The notes beneath the pieces were generated by a model. That model did not search any database and was not told the origin of the DNA. It saw only the letters and a program-made list of their open reading frames with translations. From Anaeramoeba ignava (taxonomy: Eukaryota > Metamonada > Anaeramoebidae), in NCBI GenBank assembly GCA_028826165.1, contig JAPDFW010000081.1:228001-292000 (forward strand): a stretch of DNA of 64,000 nucleotides, written 5' to 3'. The position numbers and the translations under genes are program-made. Below, one piece after another: positions 19,467-30,977 of this stretch; position 1 is the first letter of the stretch, and each line of letters begins with the position of its first letter.

Positions 19467-21368
19467 ATGAAACATCCCTCAAATGAAATTCTGCAAGAAA
19501 ACGACAATTATGAATTAAAAAAAGTTATTAACACAACTGCCTTTACTCCAAAAACAGGACAAGAAACCGAAAAAAAACTACAACAAAATTTCTCAAAAGA
19601 AACACAAAATTCCTTTTTCCCAAACGAAGTTATAAAAAATAAATTGGCTGAAGACAATAAAGATACATTTTCAACAGTTCAATCAAATTTTGCTCTCGGA
19701 AACCAACCTTTTATTTTTTCTACAAAATATAAAAATCCGTTATTAAATTTTAATCAGTTTCAAAATGGGCAAGAAATGACAAATCAAAATTTAAATTCGA
19801 TTTTTTCGTCTCCTTTTCCTTCAGATCCGAATCATTTTCTTTTCTCTAATTTTTTTCCAACTCCATATTTTCTTTATCCAAATTCTTTTTTTCCTGTTAC
19901 TTATTTAACTCCACATTTCCAATTTTTCCAGCAAGAAAATCCTATTGTTCCTCGTTCATATTCGTTTCCTCAGTTATCTTCCAATTTTATTTTCGAAGAT
20001 CTAAATCCAAATCCAAATCCAAATCAAAATCTAACTTCAAATATATCTCCAATTCTAACTTCAATTCCAAATCTAAATCCAAATCCAAATCTAAATCCAA
20101 ATCCAAATCCAAATCCAAATCCAAATTCAAATCAAAATCTAAATCTAAATCAAAATCTAAATCTAAATGAAAATCAAAATCTAAATGAAAATCAAAATCT
20201 AAATGAAAATCAAAATCTAAATGAAAATCTAAATGAAAATTCAAATCCAAATCCAAATCTAAATCAAAATCCAAATCCAAATCAAAATCAAAATTTAAAT
20301 CAAAATCAAAATCAAAATCTAAATCAAAATCAAAATCAAAATCTAAATCAAAATCAAAATCAAAATCAAAATTTAAAAAATTTAAATCAAAATCAAAATC
20401 AAAATCTAAATCAAAATCAAAATCAAAATCAAAATTTAAATCAAAATAATCAATTTCAATATCAAAACCTAAACAAAAGAAAAATACCTTTTTTGGTTAA
20501 TGGAAAATCCAAATCTTTTCCAGAAAATGAAATTCTTCATTCTGAAACAGGCCTTGGATATCTAGTAGAGATTGCTGGGAAGATTCGATCCAAAAGAAAT
20601 TCTGAAAACAAATCTATTCAGAAAACTCCTTTCCAAGATGAAAACATCAAACCAAGTAAATCCCATGATTTATTCACCCCAAATCAACATCTTGAAAATG
20701 ATACTCAAAATAATCCTAATAAAAATGAAGATCTTCAACAATTAGAAGATGATGATCTGAAAGAAAATTATTCTTTTGAATTATATTTTCCAGAAAAAGA
20801 TTATCCAATTCCTCTTGCTGATCTAAAACAAGATGAAGAAGAAGAAAATATTATCAAATCAAAATCAAGAAAAAAAATTCCTTTAATTGTTGATTTCTTA
20901 AGATCCAAAAATTCACATAAAAAAAAATTAAAAAGAAAAAAATTTGCATTTCCAGAAAAGCAAAAAAATTTTGAAAATGATTTGGGATTGTCAGTTCAAG
21001 AAACTACAAAGAAACCCAAAAAAGAAGATTTACCAAATTTTGAAAAATATAAATCGAATTTTTTGTCTCAAATTCGCAATTTTAGAACACCTCATTTAGA
21101 AATTCATCGTGGAGATTGTGTTTTAATGATGACTCAAAATAATCAATATTTATTTGCTTTGGTTGAAGAAATTATCCAAAAACCACTGACAAAGAAAGCT
21201 TATTTATTTGTTCGTTGGTTGATTCCCAAAAACTCAAATGCATTTGGAATTCTTGATGATCGAGTGAATATTGAAAATTTATCAAAAGAAGATTTTCTTT
21301 TTGGAAGTTTTGAACCACAATTACAACCTGCTAGTTCTGTTCTCAGAAAATTACCTTTTACAATGTGA
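19467..21368 (+). CDS. Asn-rich protein with BAH-like C terminus
   Basis: 633 residues from the ATG at 19467. The middle (about 178-340) is Asn with Pro, Leu, Gln and Glu from AAATCC/AAATCT/AAATCA hexamers. A basic Lys-rich stretch (near residues 470-500) could be a nuclear localisation signal. The last ~100 residues are ordered. They run HLEIHRGDCVLMM, an ALVEEIIQ strand, YLFVRWLIPKN and a final SSVLRKLPF, which has the beta-strand order of a bromo-adjacent homology domain used in chromatin proteins. The BAH match is by eye and partial. The frame is open upstream to a splice-acceptor-like TTTCAG at 19441, so the true start may be in an upstream exon near 18918. Confidence 0.65.
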   Translation: MKHPSNEILQENDNYELKKVINTTAFTPKTGQETEKKLQQNFSKETQNSFFPNEVIKNKLAEDNKDTFSTVQSNFALGNQPFIFSTKYKNPLLNFNQFQNGQEMTNQNLNSIFSSPFPSDPNHFLFSNFFPTPYFLYPNSFFPVTYLTPHFQFFQQENPIVPRSYSFPQLSSNFIFEDLNPNPNPNQNLTSNISPILTSIPNLNPNPNLNPNPNPNPNPNSNQNLNLNQNLNLNENQNLNENQNLNENQNLNENLNENSNPNPNLNQNPNPNQNQNLNQNQNQNLNQNQNQNLNQNQNQNQNLKNLNQNQNQNLNQNQNQNQNLNQNNQFQYQNLNKRKIPFLVNGKSKSFPENEILHSETGLGYLVEIAGKIRSKRNSENKSIQKTPFQDENIKPSKSHDLFTPNQHLENDTQNNPNKNEDLQQLEDDDLKENYSFELYFPEKDYPIPLADLKQDEEEENIIKSKSRKKIPLIVDFLRSKNSHKKKLKRKKFAFPEKQKNFENDLGLSVQETTKKPKKEDLPNFEKYKSNFLSQIRNFRTPHLEIHRGDCVLMMTQNNQYLFALVEEIIQKPLTKKAYLFVRWLIPKNSNAFGILDDRVNIENLSKEDFLFGSFEPQLQPASSVLRKLPFTM

Positions 21369-21689
21369 ATTTATAAAAAAAAAGAAGAAGAAAAAAATTT
21401 TTTTTCTTTTTGGAATTCCATTTTTTTTAATTGAATTAATTAATTAACAAAAAAGAAAAAACAAAAAAGAATAAAGAATAAAGAATTTGATATTTTTTTT
21501 ATTTTTCTTATTCAATTTTCAAAAAAAAAAAAATGTTTATTTTTTGAGTTAAATTGATTTTTTTTTTAAAACAAATCAAAATTTTACTGACAAAACAAAA
21601 AACATAAAAAAATGGAAAAATGGAAAATTTGGGAATTTGGAAAATTTAGTTAGATATAGATATAGATAAGATATAGATATAGATATAGA
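21369..21689. other. Convergent 3' spacer
   Basis: The gap lies between the Asn-rich gene and the Tul1-like gene, which converge here. It holds A/T runs and a short GATATA microsatellite (21650-21690). Nothing else is visible. Confidence 0.6.
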
Positions 21690-23914
21690 TCATGGAGGTG
21701 GAATTGTTGCTCTACATGTTGGACATTCTATTTTAATTTCCATCCATTTTTCTAAACAACTTCGATGAAAAATATGGTTGCAAGGTGTGATCATATAATC
21801 ATTCTCTTTGATTTCATCAAGACAAATTACACAAACATCTTCTTTTAATCTTTCTAAATTAATTGGTCTAAAATAATTATATTTTTCTGGTAAAAACTAA
21901 ATAATTTATTAAAAAGAAGAAACGGAAAAAAGATTAATTTTTTATTTTGATTTTGATTTTAATTTTGATTTTAAATTTACTTTTTTTGGAATAAAATATC
22001 GCGGATTCTTTTTTTGTGATAGAATAATAATTAACAAAGAAATTACAAATATAATCAAATAAATTGTAAATCTTTGATCTGGTTTCACTCTTAAGAAATT
22101 TCCCTTTATAAAAAAAGAAATATATTGGAGTGTATAATTTTGTAAAACTTGTTCCAATAAAATATCCACTAAATATTCAAAAAAAAAAAGAAATTTTATA
22201 AAAGAAATTTAAGAAAAAATGATTTAGTTTTTTACATTGAACCAAAATGATTTGTATTTTCTAAGGAATTGGAAATAATTTGTGGAATCCAAAAAGAGTA
22301 TAAAAAGAATATAAAAACTTTAAAGAAAACGGGGAAATTATAAACAAGAATAACACCTCCAAATGTAGCAAAATCTATTTAAGTAATTAATTAAAAATTT
22401 GTTATTTTAGGTATTTGAAAAAAAAAAATAGTTTTTATGGATTAATTAATTACAAATTTTAAAGTAAAGAGATGTCATTTCTGATCTCATATCTTCAATT
22501 TCTCGATTATTTTGTGCTTTATAAACCAAAAGTAAATATCTCATTTCGTATGTTGAAAAGATCATAAATTGAAGAAATGCAATATAAATCAAAGATGAAA
22601 AAATTTCCTCTATTAAAAAAAATTAAAAAATTAAAAAATTAAAATTAAAATTCAATAAAAAATTTTTAGATAATTTTACCATATACTAATCCAATTATAA
22701 GATGAAAAAATGAAATGTAATTATCAATTATAATTGCAAGCGTTAAAGAAGTAATTGAAATTCGACGAAAAGCCTAAAACAAAAGTTAAATTTAGATGAT
22801 AAAAATTCTTGTTCATTTTTTTTTTCTTAGAATGAAATGATAATAATACATGAGAGTTATTTAAAGTTCTTAATTGGATAATAACAAGAATAGATTGGAT
22901 AACCGAAACCTAAATAGAATATTTTTGAATGAAAAAATAAATCAAATTTAAGATTCTGCTTTTGAAAATTGATATAAAAACAAATCCTAGTTATAAACTA
23001 AGAAATAAAAGAAAAATCCATTTTTGTTTTTACAGAAACCATTAAGAAAAAATAAATATTTGCTTTTGATGTATATTCTTCTTTTTTGAGAGGCTGGACT
23101 TTGGAAAAATGAAGATGGATATCGCAATTAGGACTGTCGATGAACCCCTTCATTTGTTCTATTTTATTATAATCTTGAGAAATTTTTTCAATTTCAAGAG
23201 AACCTTCAAAATAGCAATATTTTCTGACTTCTTCTTTACGATTTGAGATGTCATCGTAATTGATTATAACTGAGTTAATTACTTGATTAAATGTAGATCT
23301 GGTGATATCGACTATGCCGTATTGCTGAAGAATTCTGATATAAAAATGAACGAATAATTTAAATATTCCCAAAAAAACGAAATTTTTTAAAATGAAAAAT
23401 TTGAATATTAATTATTTACTCAAAAGGTAGTAATGTAATATTCATGAACTTGGCAGCAACATAATTTCCAACAACAATATAATTAATCTTATTTGTGGTG
23501 AAATAATGACCGTTTTGTATAATAAATTCGGCCTGTAGTTATTACAAATAAAATAAATTAAAATAAAATAATTAAAAAACAAGACTTTTTTTTTTCATTT
23601 ATATTTTTATTTTACAACAAATGGAGAACTTTCCACAAATGAACCCACTTCAATATCAATAGAAACAATACCACTATTTTCTTCAATATATGCTTTTTGT
23701 TTTAAATTTTCAAGTTCTTTTTTTGACCATTCACCTATTTAATTTATTTTTTATATTTATTTTTTAATATTATTTTTTTAAATTTATTGAAAAAAAATTT
23801 ACCTTCAAATTGAAAAGAATTTGTTTTAGAAATGATTTGACAAATAGAAAAATTAAAAAAAAAAATGAAAAAAATAACAAAATTTAAATGTATTGTTGGG
23901 TAATTTAAACCCAT
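21690..23914 (-). CDS. Tul1/Dsc1-type membrane RING E3 ligase, ten exons
   Basis: Exons on the minus strand are 23914-23803, 23734-23616, 23532-23420, 23334-23034, 22909-22850, 22773-22680, 22609-22454, 22374-22236, 22168-21981 and 21896-21690. All nine junctions agree in phase, with GT...AG introns. The product (~495 residues) has a signal peptide, a luminal domain, at least six membrane spans (including EMRYLLLVYKAQ between spans) and a C-terminal RING-H2: C-V-I-C, C-N-H-x2-H-x2-C, C-P-T-C. This is the layout of Golgi/endosomal Tul1 and Dsc1 and of plant FLY proteins, which ubiquitinate membrane proteins. One base is surplus in the seven-A run 22110-22116. Removing it joins TPIYFFF to IKGNFLRVKPDQRF, and the total length then divides by three. 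Confidence 0.88.
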
Positions 23915-24043
23915 TTTGTTTTTAAAGTCCAAAGCTAATCAAAAAGAAAACGAAAAAACAAAAAAAATGAAAAAGAAAAAAATGAAAATTTCTTTTTCTT
24001 CTTTTTTTTTTTTGATCAAAAAAATTTTTTTCATTTTGAAAAT

Positions 24044-26290
24044 TGATATAAAATTTAATTAAAATTGATTTAAAATTGATATAAAATTGATTTAAAATTG
24101 ATATAAAATTGATATAAAATTGATATAAAATTGATATAAAATTGATATAAAATTGATATAAAATTGATTTGAAATTGATATAAAATTGATTTAAAATTGA
24201 TATAAAATTGATATAAAATTGATATAAAATTGATATAAAATTAATATAAAATTGATATAAAATTAATATAAAATTGATATAAAATTGATATAAAATTGAT
24301 ATAAAATTGATATAAAATTGATATAAAATTGATATAAAATTGATATAAAATTGATATAAAATTGATATAAAATTGATATAAAATTGATATAAAATTGATA
24401 TAAAATTGATATAAAATTGATATAAAATTGATTTAAAATTGATTTAAAATTGATTTAAAATTGATTTAAAATTGATTTAAAATTGATTTAAAATTGATTT
24501 AAAATTGATTTAAAATTGATTTAAAATTGATATAAAATTGATATAAAATTGATTTAAAATTGATTTAAAATTAATTTAAAATTGATATAAAATTGATTTA
24601 AAATTGATTTAAAATTGATATAAAATTGATATAAAATTAATATAAAATTGATTTAAAATTGATTTGGAAATTAATATAAAATTGATTTAAAATTGATTTA
24701 AAATTGATATAAAATTGATATAAAATTGATTTGATTAAAATTGATATATAAAATTGATTTAAAATTGATATAAAATTGATTTAAAATTTGATTTAAAATT
24801 GATATAAAATTGATTTAAAATTGAATTAAAATTGATTTAAAATTGATATAAAATTGATATAAAATTGATTTAAAATTAAAATTAAAATTAATTTAAAATT
24901 AATATAAAATTGATTTAAAATTGATTTAAAATTGATTTAAAATTGATTTAAAATTAATATAAAATTGATTTAAAATTGATATATAAAATTGATTTAAAAT
25001 ATAAAATTGATTTAAAATTGATATAAAATTAAATTTAAAATTGATTTAAAATTGATATAAAATTGATTTAAAATTGATTTAAAATTGATTTAAAATTGAT
25101 TTAAAATTGATTTAAAATTGATATAAAATTGATATAAAATTGATATTTAAAATTGATTTAAAATTGATTTAAAATTGATTTTAAAAATTGATTTAAAATT
25201 GATATAAAATTGATTTAAAATTGATTTAAAATTGATTTAAAATTGATTTAAAATTGATTTTAAAATTGATATAAAATTGATTTAAAATTGATTTAAAATT
25301 GATATAAAATTGATTATAAAATTGATTAAAATTGATTTAAAATTGATATAAAATTGATATAAAATTGATATAAAATTGATATAAAATTGATATAAAATTG
25401 ATTGAAATTGATTTAAAATTGATTTAAAATTGATATAAAATTGATATAAAATTGATATAAAATTGATATAAAATTGATTTAAAAATTGATTTAAAAAATT
25501 GATTTAAAATTGATTTAAAATTGATTTAAAATTGATTTAAAATTGATTTAAAATTGATTTAAAATTGATTTAAAATTGATTTAAAATTGATTTAAAATTG
25601 ATTTAAAATTGATTTAAAATTGATTTAAAATTGATTTAAAATTGATTTAAAATTGATTTAAAATTGATTTAAAATTGATATAAAATTGATTTGAAATTGA
25701 TTTAAAATTGATATAAAATTGATTTAAAATTGATTTAAAATTGATTTGAAATTGATTTAAAATTAATTTAAATTTGATATAAAATTGATATAAAATTGAT
25801 TTAAAATTGATTTAAAATTGATTTAAAATTGAATGAAAATTGATTTAAAATTGATTTAAAATTGATTTAAATTTGATATAAAATTGATTTAAATTTGATA
25901 TAAAATTGATTTAAAATTGATTTAAAATTGATTTAAATTTGATATAAAATTGATTTAAAATTGATTTAAAATTGAATGAAAATTGATTTAAAATTAATTT
26001 AAAATTGATTTAAAATTGATATAAAATTGAATTAAAATTGATATAAAATTGATATAAAATTGATTTAAAATTGATTTAAAATTGATTTAAAATTGATTTA
26101 AAATTGATTTAAAATTGATTTAAAATTGATTTAAAATTGATATAAAATTGATTTAAAATTGATTTAAAATTGATTTAAAATTGATATAAAATTGATTTAA
26201 AATTGATTTAAAATTGATTTAAAATTGATTTAAAATTGAATTAAAATTGATTTAAAATTGATTTGAATTTGATTTGAATTTGATTTGAAT
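24044..26290. repeat. 2.2-kb minisatellite of 11-bp units
   Basis: A nearly uninterrupted array of AAATTGATATA and AAATTGATTTA, about 200 units, with blocks of one type alternating with blocks of the other. Scattered variants (AATTAATATA, AATTGAATGA, single-base slips) occur. The unit length of 11 is not a multiple of three and stops are frequent, so it is not coding. It lies between the 5' end of the Tul1-like gene and the 3' end of the acyl-CoA synthetase gene. Confidence 0.95.
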
Positions 26291-26296
26291 TTGAAT

Positions 26297-29200
26297 TTAA
26301 TTGGATTCAAAAAAATCTTCTTTTTTCTCAAATAAATTTTCAAGTTCATCCTTAAATTTTGATTGAAAACGATGACGAATTTTCTTAAAATGAACGTTTA
26401 ATAAACCATTCCCAACCGTCCATTCATTTGAACAAAGAAAAACATTTCTGATGATTTCATGATTTTTCAAGTGACTTTGCTTAGCAATTTCAAATAAAGA
26501 TTTAAGAACTAAGGTTTTAGCCTCTTGATTTTTGAAGAGAATGATTGTATAATTCTTGAGAAGGAACAATTAAAGCAACAAGAAAATCGAAAGAAGTTGT
26601 TCCATAAACAAAAATCTGTCGAATAAAAGAAGAACTTTGATAAATAGTTTCAAGATTATTAGGACAAAACACATTTCCATCAGACAAACTCTGGATTGCT
26701 GAAATACGATCAAGAATATATAATTTATTATCAGAATCAAACATACCCAGATCTCCAGTATGGAAAAATCCATCAGAATCAAAACTTAATTTTGTTTGTT
26801 CTTCATTGTGATAATAACCAGGAGATGTTGTTACTGTTTTTACCAGTATCTCTCCGCGTGGATTAGGTAGATCTTTTGTTGTGAATCCTTTATCTGGTCG
26901 ATCAAGAAGTTTCACATTTACTCCTTCCATTGGAATGTTGTTTTCCGTTATTCCTCCAACTTCAGTTGCTCCATATGATTCTACAAATAAAACATCCTTG
27001 TTCCAAGTACTTCGAACAAAATCCATAACCACATTTGCTGTTGGAGCTCCTCCTGTTGCTAGAAATGTTATCCGAGATCCAATCATTTTGCGAATTTTTT
27101 TTTTCACTTTTTGATCAATTATTTGATCAATTTTTTTTGATATGTTTTGATCCATTTCATTTTCATTTTGTTTTTCATTTTCATTGTCTTTTTCATTTTG
27201 TTTTTCTTTTTCATTTTCATTTTCATTTTCATTTTCATTTTCATTTTCTTTTTCATTTTCATTTTCAATTTTTTCAATTTTTTCCCAAAAGTCTTTATTT
27301 TCCTTTTCCACTTTTGGTGTTAAATTTGCAACAAGATTTTTGTAAATAAAATATATTCCATTCCATATACGAGGGGGAAATGCTATTGCTGATGGTTCTA
27401 TTGCCTTTATCTGATAAAGAAGTCCTTCAACGTTATTTGAAGAATTTTCTAAAGAATCAAGTTTTTGGTCTTTTTTAATAGTTTCATGATCAATCCAATT
27501 ATCATGGCTGTATTCACAGAATCCTATTCGGCCTCCATTCCCAAGAAATTCCCAACAACGTATTCTATCACTTGAGTGAGAAAGTGGGATAAACGATATA
27601 CCAACCAAGGGAATGAAAAAATATAATTTTTGTATTTCCTTCATGAATAAATTTTTTGTAACAATAACACCTTTAGGGGTTCCTGTTGATCCCGAAGTAA
27701 ACAAAATGGTTGATATTTCATCTCCATTTTCATTTTGATTTTTATCTTCATTTTTATTTTCATTTTTATTTTCATTTTTATTTTCATTTTCATTTTTATC
27801 TTGATTTTTATTCATAAGTTCATAAAGTAAATGAAATCCAATTCCTTTTGTCTTGATTTTGTTCACAAGTTCGATATCGCAAAAATTAATAGTATCATCC
27901 ATTAAAATAATATTTTCCACACTTGTTCTTCCTGAACCTTCAATTGATAATAAGATTGCTTGAAGAATTTCAGAAAGTTTGAAAGAACTGACAACAAGAA
28001 GTGCTGTTGAAGTAATTTCGAGAAGATTCTTTATTTCTTGCGGTGAAAATGTAGAATGAATCCCAAAAACAGGCCGATTTGCAATTGCAGATGCGAAATC
28101 TGTCATCAACCATTCCAATCTGTTTTCTCCACATATGCCAACAAATTTTCTTTTGGGAAGAAATTTTGAAATTATATTCGAATAATTTTTAATAGCAATT
28201 CCTAATTGTTGATAAGTTATCCAGAGATAATTGCTGTATTCAATGAATCGGAAGTGTTTGTTTGTTCTGATTGTTTGATTATCTTTATGAGCACCAAGAC
28301 ATAATCTTTTTCCATAAGTTTTGCATGCATTTTGGATGAATTCTCCTGGTGTTTTACTTTCACCAACGGGGAATCTTAGGAACACTGGAATATTCGTTTC
28401 CTCAACCCAATATTTATCTGTGAGTGGATAGATTTTTTTGGCAATCTATATCAAAAAAAATCAAAATTAATTAGAAATCAAAATATTTAATTGATGTTCA
28501 TATTCATATTGATGTTCATACTGAATTTCCAAGTTTTGTTTTTATAATTTGTATTGCTTTATAGCAATCTTCACATAAAAATGCAAAAGAATCAAGGCAT
28601 GTATATCGATTTTTTCCTTCTCCGTCTCCCCAATGTTGAATTTCTTTTTTACAAAAATCACATTCAATATAATTGACTTTCCTTCCTAATTAAAATTAAT
28701 ACATCATAAATCCAAAAATTACATGTTCTTATTTTGTGATTTAAAAAAGAATAAATCAAAACAAACCATCAATATCTGTAACAGCTCCTGCTCCCAAAAG
28801 AACTGTTCCATCTGAAGAAAATAAAAGAGATTCAATTTGCCAAGGAATTTTGATATTAAAGCTTTCTCCAATTTCTTTAAGTTTATCAAAAGATTCATTA
28901 AAATTTTGGAAAAGGTTTTGAAGTTTTGGATCTTCAGTATTTAAACATTTTATAAGTTCTTCTTGTTTAATTTTTGCTTCTGTTATTAATTTTTCAATTT
29001 TTTCAAGGAAATTTTGTGTTTCTTGTCTTTTTTAATTTTAATTTTGAATTTTGATTTTGAATTTAATTTTAATTTTAATTTTAATTTTGATTTTGAATTA
29101 GGAATTTAATTTTAATTTTGAATTTTAATTTTAATTTGAATTTTGAATTTTAATTTACAGTGAATAAAAAGGGAAAATTGTTGACTCTTTTTCAACATAA

Positions 29201-29418
29201 GAATAAAGTTCTTGTCTTGCAATATTTACTTGATTCACTTTTGTGAATTCTTCCTCAAGAAAACCATTAAATTTTTGTCTTTCTTCTGACTTATTTTTTC
29301 GATAAATATTAATTTCTTTTGCAATTTCTTTGACTTTATCTAATTGTTGATTAAGTTCTTGAATTGGAATATTTGTTTTAGAATCTAAAAATTGAAATTT
29401 CCACCAATCTTCTTGCAT
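26297..29418 (-). CDS. Long-chain acyl-CoA synthetase with N-terminal coiled coil and ZZ-like finger
   Basis: Exons are 29418-29159, 29026-28767, 28685-28522 and 28445-26297, all phase-compatible. Removing one surplus base in the five-T run 26529-26533 joins PSQELYNHSLQ to NQEAKTLVLK and gives about 943 residues. Exons 1-2 encode a coiled coil. Exon 3 encodes a cysteine pattern like a ZZ finger (CDFC, then RYTC, then LCEDC, with Ser replacing one Cys). Exon 4 is the AMP-forming enzyme, with ATP loop LFTSGSTGTPKG, the ESYGATE motif and the HTGDLG motif. It would activate long-chain fatty acids to acyl-CoA. Lys/Glu/Asn-rich insertions interrupt the enzyme twice. The combination could be two genes read as one, but splice phases support a fusion. 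Confidence 0.85.
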
Positions 29419-29579
29419 TTTTTTTGTTAAATTTATTATATTTATTGATTTTTTTTTTTTTTTGAAATAATAATTAAAAGGAAAAATGAAATTTTTTTTT
29501 TCATTTTTTTTTTCATTTTTTTCTTCTTTCATCATAAAAAAAATTTAATAAATATAAATAATATTTATTATTAAAATAA

Positions 29580-30709
29580 ATGCAAAATTCAGATGAAGAT
29601 TTAACTTGTCCAATTTGTTTTGGATATTTTGAACATGCAACTCAAACAAATTGTGGTCATTCTTTTTGCGGTAAAACACAATTTTTACAATTTACAATTT
29701 AAAATTAAAATTAAAATTAAAATTAAATTTAAAATTAAAATTAAAATCAAAATTCATTTATAAAATTAAATTTCATTTAAAATTAAAATTAAAATTAAAA
29801 TTAAAATTTAAAAATTAAAATTAAAATTAAAATTAAAATCAAAATCAAAATTCATTTATAAAATTAAAATTAAAATTAAAATTAAAATTAAAATTAAAAT
29901 TAAAATTCATTTACAAAATCAAAATTAAAATTAAAATTAAAATTAAAATTAAAATTAAAAAGCAAAATGCATTTTAGATGCATGTGAACACAATCCAAAT
30001 TGTCCAATTTGTAGATCTAATGTGTTTGCACTTTACCGTTCTTATTTACTTCAAAAATTAGCTGATAAAGCAAGGGAACAAAGACCTCCTAATGAACAAA
30101 ATCAAGAAAGAGTAAAAAAATCAAAATTCCATTTTCGATTTTAATTTTTCTTTTCATCAAAATTTTCCAAAAGAAAAAAAAAAAACTTAACTATAATAAT
30201 TTTATTCTTGAAAAATTAGACAAACGAAGATTTAGATCAAAAAATCAAAACTTTTAATGACACACATTCACGTCCACAAGGAATTCAAGCTATGGTAATT
30301 TTTATTTAAAATTCATTTATAAAATTAAAATCAAAATTCATTTATAAAATTAAAATCAAAATTCATTTATAAAATTAAATTTATAAAATCAAAATTCAAA
30401 TTAAAATTCATTTTGAAATCAAATATTTTATAGAGATACGACTATAATATAATGACAAGAGTAATGACAAATAGATGCAACAAAATATCAATTCTGGCTT
30501 GGACTATTGTCATTTTAGTTATTTTATATATGATTGGACCTTATAGTATAATTCCACTTACAAAAGGAATTATTGGAATTTTTGATGATCTTTTCTTTCT
30601 AATTATTGGTGTTTTGTTCCTTCATCGTCTTATTAAAAAATTCGAATTGTCTCAAAGAAATCAACGTAATATAAATGTTGAAGCTCGAAATCGACCAAGA
30701 ATTAATTGA
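29580..30709 (+). CDS. RNF170-like ER membrane RING E3 ligase, four exons
   Basis: Exons are 29580-29670, 29978-30111, 30220-30294 and 30434-30709, all junctions in phase, for 191 residues. The RING has C10, C13, C25, H27, C30, C33, C39 and C42, a compact C3HC4. The segment KTFNDTHSRPQG followed by RYDYNIMTRVM matches the linker of RNF170. Two hydrophobic spans follow, the second containing GIFDDLFFLIIG, the DUF1232-type hairpin of RNF170. In animals RNF170 sits in the ER and drives degradation of IP3 receptors. Intron 1 is an AAAATT microsatellite. It is divergent from the acyl-CoA synthetase, with 161 bp between starts. Confidence 0.9.
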
Positions 30710-30977
30710 TCTTTTTCTTCTTTTTTTTTTTGATTATTTTTTGGATCAAAAACAAATCAAAACAAAACAAAACAAATCTTTTTTTACTTTTTCTTTCTTA
30801 TTTTTTTTTTCCTTTCTTTTGATCAATAAAAAAAAAAATTGAAAGAAATTGATTTTTATTTTTTTTTATTTTTAATTTTTTCAAAATCATTTTTTTCCTT
30901 TCTTTTTTAATTTTTAATTTTTAATTTTTAATTTTTAATTTTTAATTTTTAATTTTTAATTTTTAATCTTTAAAAAA

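Noticed and set aside
24044-26290. CRISPR-like regular array
   Set aside because: There are no unique spacers; units are 11 bp and contiguous, and the context is eukaryotic.
1666-26533. Programmed +1 frameshifting as the explanation for the TPR-like, Tul1-like and acyl-CoA synthetase slips
   Set aside because: The three sites share no slippery codon pair or stop context, and other slips in the window need the opposite correction. Homopolymer error is simpler.
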